Origin: Elusimicrobiota bacterium
Lineage (GTDB): Bacteria; Elusimicrobiota; Elusimicrobia; UBA1565; UBA9628
DNA length: 64,000 nt
Assembly: GCA_016212795.1 (NCBI GenBank)
Contig: JACRDT010000008.1
Coordinates: 1-64,000, forward strand
Direction of reading: 5' to 3'
Of the stretch, positions 51,921-60,450 are shown piece by piece. The position numbers were made by a program, and so were the translations under genes. The notes beneath the pieces were generated by a model, which saw only the letters and a program-made list of their open reading frames with translations, was not told where the DNA came from and made no database searches. Position 1 is the first letter of the stretch; every line of letters starts with the position of its first letter.

Positions 51921-52187
51921 ATGAACCTGATTATTCGCCGATATCTGGCTCGAATAGGCAGCCGCGGCGGAGCCAAGAGCCGTCGCGTGCTTCCTTCTCT
52001 TACCGCGAGGGATATGGTTCGCGTGCGCGAGGCCAGGAGAGCCTTCCGGAGATTCCGGACTTCCTGTTTCTGGTCCTATGAACCGAATCGTCTCATCATC
52101 CGGTCCGACATCCCGTGGGTCGTGGACCAACTGCAGCGCAACGGCGGCCGCGACGCGTGGGATGCGGCGGCCCGGCTATGCCGCTGA
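51921..52187 (+). CDS. Small basic protein, probable antitoxin-like partner
   Basis: An 88-residue basic protein. NLIIRRYLARIGSRGGAKSR resembles the RYLxxLGxxGG start seen in small proteins paired with nucleotidyltransferases, although no family is certain. A perfect promoter drives it and its end overlaps the next gene by ten bases, so the two are co-translated. Local base composition is less GC-rich, suggesting acquisition. Confidence 0.6.
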   Translation: MNLIIRRYLARIGSRGGAKSRRVLPSLTARDMVRVREARRAFRRFRTSCFWSYEPNRLIIRSDIPWVVDQLQRNGGRDAWDAAARLCR

Positions 52188-52987
52188 CCCCCTTCCAGCT
52201 GGAGGTCTCCCGGCTCCTGGCCGTCAACCGCGCCCCTGACAGCTACCTCGCCGGAGGGGCCGCGCTGCACCTGCGGCCGAACTCGAAACGCTACAGCAAC
52301 GACCTGGACTTCTTCCAGGACTCGGAGGAGCGCGTAGCCAAGGCGTTCGCGGACGACCGCGCCCTCCTGGAGAGCCGCGGCATCCGCGTCTCGGTCCAGA
52401 TCGCGCAGCCCGGCTACATCCGCGCGCTCGCGGGCAAGGGAGACGACTGCACCAAGATCGAATGGGCCCACGATTCGGCGTGGCGGTTCATGCCTCCCGT
52501 GAAGCTCCCCGACGCGGGCTACGCCCTGCATCCCGTGGACCTCGCCGTGAACAAGGTCCTGGCCCTCGCCGGCCGCGACGAGCCGCGCGATTACCTCGAC
52601 GCGCTCTACGCCCACGACGAGCTGCTGCCCTTGCCGGCGCTCCTGTGGGCCGCGGTCGGCAAGGACCCAGGGTTCACGCCGAGGTCGCTGCTGGAGCTCG
52701 TCAGGCGACGGGGCCGCTACCAGCCCGTCGATTTCGAGCGGCTCCGACTCGTCGAGCCCGTACAGCCCGCCGTGCTCAAGGAGAAGTGGCTCGCGGCGCT
52801 CGCGGACGCGGACCGGTTCGCGCGAAGCCGTCCCCCCGAGGAGTCGGGCTGCCTGTACTACTCGCCGGGCAAGCGCGCGTTCCTGATGCCGGGCCCGGAC
52901 TCCCCGGCCGACCTGGTGGCGCACTTCGGGAGCCCCGGGGGCGTCCTCCCGGCGCTGTACACCGGAGACGCCCTCGCCTATTGGTAG
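52178..52987 (+). CDS. AbiEii-family nucleotidyltransferase (toxin-like)
   Basis: A 269-residue protein from ATG 52178. YLAGGAALHLRPNSKRYSND and DLDFF supply the GG and DxD metal-binding motif of the AbiEii/type IV toxin nucleotidyltransferases (PF08843-like). HPVDLAVNKVLALAGRDEPR and DYLDALYAHD are the usual second half with the conserved Lys/Arg. It overlaps its small partner. Such enzymes add nucleotides to tRNA or proteins. Confidence 0.82.
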   Translation: MPLTPFQLEVSRLLAVNRAPDSYLAGGAALHLRPNSKRYSNDLDFFQDSEERVAKAFADDRALLESRGIRVSVQIAQPGYIRALAGKGDDCTKIEWAHDSAWRFMPPVKLPDAGYALHPVDLAVNKVLALAGRDEPRDYLDALYAHDELLPLPALLWAAVGKDPGFTPRSLLELVRRRGRYQPVDFERLRLVEPVQPAVLKEKWLAALADADRFARSRPPEESGCLYYSPGKRAFLMPGPDSPADLVAHFGSPGGVLPALYTGDALAYW

Positions 52988-54592
52988 TCAGGCGGCGGAG
53001 CGCAGGATGCGGCTGGCGGCGTCGAGGTCGCCGGTGGCGATCTTGTGGAAGACGTCCTTGAGGAGGGACAGCTCGGTCTCCTGGCGCCGCAGCCTGATCG
53101 CGTAGTCGCTCGACGGCAGGAACCGCCGGATGAGGTCGTCGACGATCTGGCGCCAGCGGGGCCTGGGCCTGAAGGACGCGGCCAGGCGGAAGGGGGTGTC
53201 CGTGAAATCCCGGATGTTGCGGCTGAGGTTCTTCCTCAGGTCGGCGTTCGAGGCCAGGAGCCTCTCTATCTTGTCGACGGATGCCGCCCACGCGTCGGAT
53301 TCGAGCGAGGCGATGGCGGACTCGTCGTTGGCCTTCAGGGCCGACAGCTTCCTGGCGTAGTCCTCGCCGCGCCTCTTGTAGGCGGCCTTGACGCCGTCAT
53401 CGACGGGGCAGGCCTCGATGGCCTTGAGGAGCTCCGGGGAGAAGAAGCCCTCCTCGGCCGCGATCATCGACAGCTCCTCCTCGAGGGAGGCGATGGTGAT
53501 CCAGCGGGCGGCCTCCTTCTGCTTGGAGCCCAGGGCCTGGAGCAGCCCCTTGGTGATGCGCGAGGGGTCGCGGCTGACGGCCGCCGCGGCCTCGAACTCC
53601 GCGAGGACGCCCTTGATCCGGTCGAGGACCTTGAGGCGTTTGGAGAGACGGGCGTCGGACTTGGCCCGGCCTTTCGCCTCGGCCTCGAGCCGGCGGCCGA
53701 CCTCCGGATCGATGAGCTGCTCCGGCTTGAGGGACTTCTCCTGGCCCAGGAGCCGGGCCAGGGCGTAGTTCCTCTCGTAGCGCAGCCGCAGCTCCAGGTT
53801 GCGCAGGTCGAAACGCATCTGGTAGGAAGGGTAGTTGAGCGTCTCGAAATCCAGGCGGCCGGTCTCGTCGAGGCGCGGCGCGCCCGGGACGCGGCGCGCG
53901 TTGAGGGCGCTCTGGAGGCTGAGGAGTTGGGGGGAGTAGCCGGTGAGGTTGCCGGTGTTGAGCCTGTCGTAGAACCCGGGGCCGGCCAGGGGCGAGACGG
54001 CGCCCTTGGAGCCGTCGGCGCCTCCGCCGGGGCCGCCGCCGTAGGAGACGATCTTGTTGGAGGCGTTCCCGCCGCCCTCGAAGACGGCCTTGAGCACCTC
54101 GCGCTGCTCCTCGTCCTTGAGCTCCGCGCTGTCCTTGAGGAGCTTCGATTGCTTGCCCTGCCGCCTGAGCCCGCCCAGCAGGGTCTTGTCCAGGTTCGCG
54201 CTCTGCTCGAGCTTCGTCTGCTCCACCCGGTAGCTGTTCCTGAGGGAGGACTCGAACTCGTCGGAGCCCTCGGCGTCGTCGCGCGCCAGCCCCACCGCGA
54301 TCTGGGCGGCCTGGCTGGTGTTCGAGGCGATCCAGCCCTTGATGTCCCGCAGCCGCTCCTCGGGCTCCCGGGCGGCGGTGAAGCCCGAGGCCAACGAGGA
54401 GCGGGCGATGCGCTCGGCGAGGGAATCGACCGTGGCCGGGTCGGACTCGAGGGTCTCCTGCATCCGGCGGATGAGGAGGTCGTTGTCGGCCGGAGACGGC
54501 GTCGTCTGGGCCGCCAGCGCGCCGGGCCAGGCGACGAGGGCGCCGACGAGTGCCGCGACGAGCGGCCGCCAGAGGCGGGCGCTACTCTTCAT
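52988..54592 (-). CDS. Exported helical protein of unknown function
   Basis: A 534-residue protein with a signal peptide (VAALVGALVAWPGALAAQTT) and a long, mainly alpha-helical, charged body (many Leu/Arg/Lys/Glu, heptad-like stretches around residues 90-180 and 280-400), with a Gly-rich break near residue 190. No domain recognised. Its ATG overlaps the stop of the preceding gene by 11 bases. It is the last gene of the operon from the sensor kinase. Confidence 0.7.
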   Translation of the reverse strand: MKSSARLWRPLVAALVGALVAWPGALAAQTTPSPADNDLLIRRMQETLESDPATVDSLAERIARSSLASGFTAAREPEERLRDIKGWIASNTSQAAQIAVGLARDDAEGSDEFESSLRNSYRVEQTKLEQSANLDKTLLGGLRRQGKQSKLLKDSAELKDEEQREVLKAVFEGGGNASNKIVSYGGGPGGGADGSKGAVSPLAGPGFYDRLNTGNLTGYSPQLLSLQSALNARRVPGAPRLDETGRLDFETLNYPSYQMRFDLRNLELRLRYERNYALARLLGQEKSLKPEQLIDPEVGRRLEAEAKGRAKSDARLSKRLKVLDRIKGVLAEFEAAAAVSRDPSRITKGLLQALGSKQKEAARWITIASLEEELSMIAAEEGFFSPELLKAIEACPVDDGVKAAYKRRGEDYARKLSALKANDESAIASLESDAWAASVDKIERLLASNADLRKNLSRNIRDFTDTPFRLAASFRPRPRWRQIVDDLIRRFLPSSDYAIRLRRQETELSLLKDVFHKIATGDLDAASRILRSAA

Positions 54593-55373
54593 CGGCCCTC
54601 TTGCCGGCCGGCCGGGCGAAGTCGTGCAGTAGCCTCTTGCCCGAGAAGACCTTGCCGTCCTCGGCGATCCTGGCCGGGCCCAGGACGAACTCCTCGGAGG
54701 GGATGTCGTGCCTCGTCCGGGTGGGGACCTCGATGAAGGTGTGGGTGGCGCTCTTGTCCTCCTCGGTCCAGCGCGCCAGGGCGTACCGGCCGTCGGACGT
54801 CAGCGTGACGACGGGCAGCCCCTTGAAGCCCTTCTCTTCGAGCAGCGTGGCGCCCAGGTAGCTGCGGACCGCCACCGCCCAGTCGCCGCCGCCCCGCCGA
54901 AGCGCCAGGGCGACCACCTCGCCGGACGCGCCGAGGGCCAGCGCCTCCGCGCTCTCCGGGGCGTCCGCGCCGGTCTCGCTCCAGAGTTCCCTGGGGCTCA
55001 AGCCGTAGAAGCGCAGGATCCGGTCGGTCCCCAGGGTCTTGGTCTTCGGGGGGTTCCAGGTCGTCGTCTTCTGGAAGGTCCAGGCGAAGCGGCCGTCGGT
55101 CGAGGTGCCGCCCTGGGTCCGCGTCCCCCGGACCTGGGCGGGCGCGGGCTCCTCCCAGGCCCCCAGCGGGATCTCGTGGACGATCGTCCCCGAGGAGTCG
55201 TAGAGCACGAGGGAGGCCCCCTGCTTCATCCAGCGGCCGGCCGGGTCGGAGGATTGCGATTCCTGCTCGGGCGTCCCGCTCCGGCCCGCGGCGGGGGGGC
55301 TCCCCGGGAGCCCGGCGGGCCCCTGCGCCGACGCGGCGGCGCCGAAAACCAGCCACAAGGCCAGGATGTTCAT
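54582..55373 (-). CDS. Exported beta-propeller-like protein of unknown function
   Basis: A 263-residue protein with a short signal segment (ILALWLVFGAAASAQG), a Pro/Ser linker and a body of repeated beta-strand segments (WTFQKTTTWNPPKTKTLGTD; LTSDGRYALARWTEEDKSAT). This resembles WD40/YVTN-like strands but no canonical repeat is clear. It starts four bases inside the end of the PrcB-like gene, so it is coupled. Confidence 0.65.
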   Translation of the reverse strand: MNILALWLVFGAAASAQGPAGLPGSPPAAGRSGTPEQESQSSDPAGRWMKQGASLVLYDSSGTIVHEIPLGAWEEPAPAQVRGTRTQGGTSTDGRFAWTFQKTTTWNPPKTKTLGTDRILRFYGLSPRELWSETGADAPESAEALALGASGEVVALALRRGGGDWAVAVRSYLGATLLEEKGFKGLPVVTLTSDGRYALARWTEEDKSATHTFIEVPTRTRHDIPSEEFVLGPARIAEDGKVFSGKRLLHDFARPAGKRADEE

Positions 55374-55957
55374 CGGGAGGCTTCGACCACCCGCACGTCG
55401 AGGTCCGTCTTCGGGAAGAGGCGCACGGCGTAGGGCCGGGTGAGCGCCTGGATGGCGAACCCTTTGGGCGCGGTGGTCTCGAACCGGACCGTGATGGTCC
55501 GGCCCTCGGCGACCGGCTCGAGGAACCGCACGCCGTAGCCGCCGGTGTTGCGCAGTCCCAGGAACACCGCCACCGCGACATGCCCGCCCAGGTCGGCCTG
55601 CGGCGGGGGCTGACCGATCGCCGTCCACAGGGACGCCCACTCGGCTTGCGTCCGGGCCACTCGGGTGGAGGGCGCGGATTCGGCGCAGAACTGCCCTTTC
55701 CATTCCATGGTCACCTCGCTCGACGCCGTCTGACTGCCCGAGCCCGGCGTTGCTGGCTCGGGCGTGCCGCTTCGACCCGAACGGGAAGGCGGCCTGCCCG
55801 AGCCCGGCGTTGCCGGCGCGAGCGCCGCCCGCGCGGGCGTGCCCGACGGGCCCTCGGCTGGCGGTTCGGGCCGGGGGCCCCCGCAGCCCGCCCACAGCGC
55901 GCAGAGCAGGAGGGCGTGCCGCTTCGACCCGGACGGGAGGACGGCCGCTGTCCTCAT
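55370..55957 (-). CDS. Lipoprotein with PrcB_C-like domain
   Basis: A 195-residue lipoprotein: LLLCALWAGCGG is a lipobox. The C-terminal domain (about 95-195), with TQAEWASLWTAIGQ, VAVFLGLRNTGGYGVRFLEP and ALTRPYAVRLFPKTDLDVRV, resembles the protease-complex inhibitor PrcB C-terminal domain (PF14343). Residues 30-85 are made of two copies of the [14 protein letters not shown] element in another reading frame, and residues 6-14 of a partial one. ATG overlaps the tldD stop. Confidence 0.78.
   Translation of the reverse strand: MRTAAVLPSGSKRHALLLCALWAGCGGPRPEPPAEGPSGTPARAALAPATPGSGRPPSRSGRSGTPEPATPGSGSQTASSEVTMEWKGQFCAESAPSTRVARTQAEWASLWTAIGQPPPQADLGGHVAVAVFLGLRNTGGYGVRFLEPVAEGRTITVRFETTAPKGFAIQALTRPYAVRLFPKTDLDVRVVEASR
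55735..55945 (-). repeat. Cluster of palindromic elements in the PrcB-like gene
   Basis: Two full copies (55735-55793, 55797-55845) and one partial copy (about 55915-55945) of the element whose other half contains CCGTTCGG(G/A)TCGAAGCGGC. The order CTTCCCGTTCGGGTCGAAGC-GGCACGCCCGAGCC recurs at 59175-59233 in the GT9 gene on the opposite strand. In this gene it is read in a different frame (GSGTPEPATPGS). Confidence 0.75.
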
Positions 55958-57375
55958 GGCTGTTGGACACCGGGGACTCCGCCGTCGTGCCGCCCCCCGA
56001 TGAGGAGCCTGGGGATGCGCAGGGTGGGCTGGCCGTCGGTCACCGGGACGGACTGGCCGTCCTTCCCGCAGGTCCCGATCCCCCAACCGAGGTCCGAGCC
56101 CAGGCGGTCGATGGACTTGAGCACCTCGGGGCCCACCCCGAGCAGGTTGGCGTCCCGCACGAGGTGCTTGACGGCGCCGTCCTTCACCCAGTAGCCCTCG
56201 TCCACCTCGAAGACGAACTCGCCGGTCGTGGTGTTGACCTGCCCGCCGCCCATGCGGGTGACGTAGATGCCCGACTTGAGGCTGCGCAGTATCTCGGCCG
56301 GGTCGTCGGGGCCCGGAGCGATGTAGAGGTTCGACATCCGGGGGATGGGCCGCGAATAGAAGGATTCCCGGCGCCCGTGGCCGTTGGACGGCCGCCGCTC
56401 CCTCATGGCCGTCGAGCGGTCGTAGAGGTAGTCCCTCAGGACCCCGTTCTTGACGAGGGCCGTGGGCCGCGTCTCGATGCCTTCGTCGTCGTAGGCGAAG
56501 CTGCCGCGGAAGAACGGCATCGTCGGGTCGTCGATGATGGTCACCGTCTCGGGGGCGACCGTCGCCCCGAGCTTGCCCTTGTAGGCGGGGGACGTCCCCT
56601 CCTGGATGTGGTCGGCCTCGAGGGAGTGGCCGATGGCCTCGTGGATGAGCGTGCCCCCGGCGCAGCTCGCGATCACGACCGGCATCTCGCCGGCCTTCGC
56701 CTTGGGGGCGTCGAGCTTGTCCACCGCGCGCTGGGCGGCCGTCCGGCAAAGGTCGGCCGGGACGGGGCCCTCCAGGAGCTCGAAGCCCCTGATGGCGCCG
56801 ACCGAGGTGCTGCCGGCCTGCAGGAGGCCGTCCTTCTCCGCGACGACGGTCACGGCCAGGAGCAGGCCGGTGCGCTCCTCGCGCCGGAAGGAGTTCTCGG
56901 AGTTGATGACGGCGAAGACCCGGGCGCGCTCGGCGTAGGAGATGCTCACCTGGCGGATGTGGGGGAACTCGCCGCGGACGAGCTTGTCCATGGAGCGCAG
57001 CATGCCGATCTTCTCGGCGATGGGCACCTGCGTGGGGTCGATGCGCATGGGGTGGCGGTGGACGCTGGAGCACAGGTCGGGCGGCGGGGCCGGCCTGCCG
57101 CTGAACGCCTTGGCGCCCATGAGCTCCCGCCCGAGGCGCACGGCGGTGGCGGGGTCGACGGCGTTGGCGCTGCCGTGCAGGGTCTCGACGGAGGCGGGCC
57201 GGCGCCGGAGGAACCGCATCGCCATCCCCCGCTCCGAGACGACCGCCACGTCGTCGATGCGGGAGTCCTCCAGGCGGATGGCCAGGGACTGCGACTCCTC
57301 GAGGTAGATCTCCCCGTAGTCGGCCGCCCGGGAGACGCACGGGTAGTCGGCGGGGCGGATGTCGAGCCTTTCCAT
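55954..57375 (-). CDS. tldD: TldD/PmbA-family metalloprotease
   Basis: A 473-residue TldD. The zinc motif is GGTLIHEAIGHSLEADHIQEG-like (HEAIGH with following Glu), and PFFRGSFAYDDEGIETRPTA and GQVNTTTGEFVFEV are diagnostic. TldD with TldE digests unfolded peptides and matures microcin-type peptides; no tldE was seen here, though homodimeric TldD proteins exist. It is coupled to the sensor kinase upstream (TGATG) and the PrcB-like gene downstream. Confidence 0.92.
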   Translation of the reverse strand: MERLDIRPADYPCVSRAADYGEIYLEESQSLAIRLEDSRIDDVAVVSERGMAMRFLRRRPASVETLHGSANAVDPATAVRLGRELMGAKAFSGRPAPPPDLCSSVHRHPMRIDPTQVPIAEKIGMLRSMDKLVRGEFPHIRQVSISYAERARVFAVINSENSFRREERTGLLLAVTVVAEKDGLLQAGSTSVGAIRGFELLEGPVPADLCRTAAQRAVDKLDAPKAKAGEMPVVIASCAGGTLIHEAIGHSLEADHIQEGTSPAYKGKLGATVAPETVTIIDDPTMPFFRGSFAYDDEGIETRPTALVKNGVLRDYLYDRSTAMRERRPSNGHGRRESFYSRPIPRMSNLYIAPGPDDPAEILRSLKSGIYVTRMGGGQVNTTTGEFVFEVDEGYWVKDGAVKHLVRDANLLGVGPEVLKSIDRLGSDLGWGIGTCGKDGQSVPVTDGQPTLRIPRLLIGGRHDGGVPGVQQP

Positions 57376-59045
57376 CAGCCGGGCGCGGGCAAAGTGATGG
57401 TGGCCGTCGTCCCGCGGCCCAAGGCGGAGTCCAGCCGCACGGTCCCGGCGTGGCGCTCCACGACCCGCTTGACGTAGGGCAGGCCCAGGCCCGCGCCCTC
57501 CGTCTGGCCGGTGAAGGACTCCTCGATCTGGTGGAACAGGCTGAAGACCTTCTCGAGGTCCTCTTGCGGGATGCCCGGGCCGGTGTCCTTGACCGAGACG
57601 CTCACGCTCCCGTTCCCTGCGCCTTCGGCACCTGCGCCTTCGGCGCAGGCGGTCACGACCACCTCCTTGAGGGGCTTGGGGTCGAACTTGACCGCGTTCT
57701 CGATGAGGTTCTTGAAGACTTCGACGAGGAGGTCCCTGTCGCCGAGCACCCGCGCCCCGGCGCACTCCACGCGCACGGTCGCCTTGTTCTCCGCGAGCCA
57801 GTTCTTGAGCGAGGAGACGGCGTCCGCGACGACGGTCGCGGCGTCGAGGGGCTCTTTCCTGAAGGGGATGTCCTCGCTCTCGAGGGTCGTGAAGTTGAGC
57901 AGCTTGTTGACCAGGGACGCGAGCCGCAGGCCCTGCCGGAAGATCGACTCGAGGGCCCGGCGGTCGGGCGGCGCCATGCCGGCGGGCGGGTCGTTGACCA
58001 GGAGTTCGGCGTAGCCGGTGATGGAGGCCAGCGGGGTCTTGAGTTTGTGGGAGATCAACGACAGGAAGGTGCGCTTGAGGGAGTCCTTGCGCCGCTCGTC
58101 CGTCACGTCGCGGAAGAACCAGAAGAGCGCGCCGGATCCCCCGCCGTGGACGCCGGGGGCACCCATCGCGATGGCGGTGGCCGTCCCGGCCAGGATGAGG
58201 CTCGTGGGCTTCTCGCGGGCGATCTCGAACGGGACGGGCGCGGCGCCGCCGCCGGCCGCCGACGCCGTCCCTGAGGGGCGCAGAGCCCCCCCAGCGGGCT
58301 CCGCGCGGGACGCTCGGCCTCCGGCCTGGACCGCGCCGCCGGCCAGGACCTCGGCCAAGGGCGGCCTCACGGCCATGCCCTGGAGGGCGCCGGCGATCGT
58401 CGCCTGCCCGGTCCCGATGGGGAGGAGCCTGCAGGCGGCTTGGTTGGCGAGGATGACCGCGCCCTGCAGGTCCGTCAAGACTGCCCCGTCGCTCATCTGG
58501 GAGAACATGGTGTCCAGCTTGGTCCGCTCCTCGCGCAGCGACGAGAAGAGGCGCGCGTTCTCGATGGCGACCGCGGCCTGGGAGGCGAAGACGTCGAGCG
58601 CGGCCAGGTCGTCCTCGTCGAACGCCCCGTCGGCCTTGTTGATGGCCTCGAGGACCCCCAGCAGCCGCTCCTTGTGCCGCATGGGCACCGCCAGGATGGA
58701 GCGGGTCGAGAAGCCGGTCTTCTCGTCGGTCTTGCGCGACCACCGGGGGTCGGCGTGGACGTCGTTGATGATGGCGGCCTTGCGCTCCTGCGCCACGGAG
58801 CCGGCGATGCCCTGCCCGAGGGGGAACCGGAGCCCCGAGACCTCCTCGCCGAGGTCGAGCGCCACGTCGAAATACAGGCACTGGGTCTTCTCGTCGAGCA
58901 GGAAGATGGAGGCCCGCTCCGAGCCGACCACCTTGGCCGAGAGCTCCAGGATGGTCTTGAGCACCTCTCCCAGGTCGAGCGTGGAGGAGATGAGGCGGCC
59001 GGCCTCGAAGAGCAGGCTGACGCGGTCGTCCCTGGATTGCCGCAT
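57375..59045 (-). CDS. GAF-domain sensor histidine kinase
   Basis: A 556-residue cytoplasmic kinase: GAF domain (about 15-165; GQGIAGSVAQERKAAIINDV), a PAS-like region (about 185-280), the HisKA box SLISHKLKTPLASITGY with the phospho-His, and HATPase_c (ENAVKFDPKPL; VKDTGPGIPQEDLEKVFSLF; GAGLGLPYVKRVVERHAG). Two in-frame repeats interrupt it, near 58255-58330 (AVQAGGRASRAEPAGG) and 57618-57652 (AEGAGAEGAG). No response regulator is adjacent. The predicted ATG is at 59045, with TATTTT seven bases upstream. Confidence 0.93.
   Translation of the reverse strand: MRQSRDDRVSLLFEAGRLISSTLDLGEVLKTILELSAKVVGSERASIFLLDEKTQCLYFDVALDLGEEVSGLRFPLGQGIAGSVAQERKAAIINDVHADPRWSRKTDEKTGFSTRSILAVPMRHKERLLGVLEAINKADGAFDEDDLAALDVFASQAAVAIENARLFSSLREERTKLDTMFSQMSDGAVLTDLQGAVILANQAACRLLPIGTGQATIAGALQGMAVRPPLAEVLAGGAVQAGGRASRAEPAGGALRPSGTASAAGGGAAPVPFEIAREKPTSLILAGTATAIAMGAPGVHGGGSGALFWFFRDVTDERRKDSLKRTFLSLISHKLKTPLASITGYAELLVNDPPAGMAPPDRRALESIFRQGLRLASLVNKLLNFTTLESEDIPFRKEPLDAATVVADAVSSLKNWLAENKATVRVECAGARVLGDRDLLVEVFKNLIENAVKFDPKPLKEVVVTACAEGAGAEGAGNGSVSVSVKDTGPGIPQEDLEKVFSLFHQIEESFTGQTEGAGLGLPYVKRVVERHAGTVRLDSALGRGTTATITLPAPG
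58255..58330 (+). repeat. Palindromic element in the sensor-kinase gene
   Basis: This element shares GCGGGCTCCGCGCGGGACG with the amidase linker at 24478-24496, but here the coding strand is the opposite one, so it encodes a different linker peptide. It lies between the PAS-like region and HisKA. Confidence 0.7.
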
Positions 59046-59139
59046 ACTGTCAAAATACCAAATAATGCCGGGAGAATAAAGGAGGCGGGCTTTGCCGGCC
59101 CGCCGGCCTTTGCTATGATTTTTCATCGCATTTTCATCG
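59046..59139. promoter_or_regulatory. Divergent promoter region
   Basis: The 94-base gap between the sensor kinase (-) and the GT9 gene (+) contains TATTTT on the minus strand (about 59052-59057) and TATGAT on the plus strand (59114-59119). Both would give short leaders. Nothing else is seen. Confidence 0.5.
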
Positions 59140-60435
59140 ATGAAGGAACTGCTCCGGCAGCTGTGCTGGCTGGCCGCCTTCCCGTTCGGATCGAAGCGGC
59201 ACGCCCGAACCAGAAACGCCGGGTTCGGGCAGGCTGATGCCGCCAGGCTCAGGGCCGGGCCGTCGCGGCCGGCGCCCGGGGAGGGCCCCCGGCGGTGGCT
59301 GGTGCTCGGCTACGCGGCCATCGGCGACGCGGTCTTTCTCCTGCCGGCGCTCCGGCGCCTTCGCCGGCTGTTCCCCGACGCCCGCATCACGTTCCTCGCC
59401 AACCGCAGCCCCATCACCCTCGAGCTCATCCCGGCCGCCGGCGTGGCCGACGAGGTCGAGCTCGCGGAGTGCGAGGGAGTCGACGAGGGGGCCCGGCGCG
59501 CGCTCAACGAACGGCTCGTGGCCGAGGGGTTCGACGGGGTCTTCCTGAGCCTTTCCTCGCCGGCCCAGTTCTTCCGCGAAACGATCGCCTCGGCGACGGT
59601 GCGGGTCGGGCATTGCACGCGGCTGGCCGCGCCGCCGGGGCTGGGGCTCGCGGCCCGCGCGGCGTGGCTGGGCAAGAGGGTCCTCGTGACCGGCGAGTTC
59701 GGCCGCAGGCTGCTGCTCAACCGCAAGGCATGGGTCGGGCCCGGGCCCGAGCAGGCCGTTGGCCGCAACCTCAAGCTCATCGAGGCGTTGGGGGGCCCGC
59801 CGGAGGAGGTCCCCGCCGGCCTGGTCCCTGTTCCGCCGCGGGCGAGGGCCTTGGCCGAGGAGGCGCTCGGCCCCGCGGCCGGGCCGCCTTGGGTGGGCGT
59901 GCACCTGGGCGCGCCCGGCAACCCCTACCGCAAGATCTGGCCCCCGGCGAGGTTCGGCAGGCTCTGCCGGCGCCTGCGCGACGAGACGGGGGCGCGGTGC
60001 TTCCTGGTGGGCGGGGCCGAGGAGGCCCCGGCCGTGGAGGCCGCGCGCGAGGCGGCGAGGTGGGAGATCCCCTCCTGGGTGGGCCGCTGCGGGCTCATCG
60101 AGTCGTTCGCGCTCATCGGGCGCTGCGCCTTGTTCCTCTCCAACGACACCGGGTTGGCCAAGGCCGCCATGGCGATGGCCGTCCCCACCGTGACGCTCTG
60201 GGGGCCGACCGACCCAGTGGAGCTCGGCCGCTGGGATCGGGGGGACCATCTCGACATCCGGCTGGGCCTCGGGTGCAGCCCGTGCGTCCGGCTGGGCATG
60301 CCCTGGCCCCTGCAGGGCATTCACTACGGGGACTGCGGCCACCACCGGTGCCTGTCGTCCCTCGACGAGGACGAGGTCTTCGCCGCGGTGATCGGCCGGT
60401 ATGGCGCGCTCCTCGGGTCGGCCGGGGCCGTTTAA
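59140..60435 (+). CDS. Glycosyltransferase family 9 (heptosyltransferase-like)
   Basis: A 431-residue GT9. LVLGYAAIGDAVFLLPALRR, the donor-binding GVHLGAPGNPYRKIWPPARF and FLSNDTGLAKAAMAMAVPTV, then LWGPTDPVELGRW are ADP-heptose LPS heptosyltransferase signatures. It would extend the LPS core or another surface glycan. Residues 11-30 (AFPFGSKRHARTRNAGFGQA) come from a palindromic element, so the natural N-terminus is extended. asnB follows after a double cassette. Confidence 0.9.
   Translation: MKELLRQLCWLAAFPFGSKRHARTRNAGFGQADAARLRAGPSRPAPGEGPRRWLVLGYAAIGDAVFLLPALRRLRRLFPDARITFLANRSPITLELIPAAGVADEVELAECEGVDEGARRALNERLVAEGFDGVFLSLSSPAQFFRETIASATVRVGHCTRLAAPPGLGLAARAAWLGKRVLVTGEFGRRLLLNRKAWVGPGPEQAVGRNLKLIEALGGPPEEVPAGLVPVPPRARALAEEALGPAAGPPWVGVHLGAPGNPYRKIWPPARFGRLCRRLRDETGARCFLVGGAEEAPAVEAAREAARWEIPSWVGRCGLIESFALIGRCALFLSNDTGLAKAAMAMAVPTVTLWGPTDPVELGRWDRGDHLDIRLGLGCSPCVRLGMPWPLQGIHYGDCGHHRCLSSLDEDEVFAAVIGRYGALLGSAGAV
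59175..59233 (+). repeat. Palindromic element at the start of the GT9 gene
   Basis: CCGTTCGGATCGAAGCGGC followed by ACGCCCGAACCAGAAACG and CCGGGTTCGGGCAG. It matches the PrcB-gene copies over the full length. The frame here yields SKRHARTRNAGFGQ. Confidence 0.75.
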
Positions 60436-60437
60436 GA

Positions 60438-60443
60438 TATAAT
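60438..60443 (+). promoter_or_regulatory. -10 box immediately before the asnB cassettes
   Basis: TATAAT followed by seven bases and the cassette ATG at 60451, so the mRNA would begin at or beside the mini-ORF start codon. No clear -35. Confidence 0.55.
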
Positions 60444-60450
60444 CCTCCCG

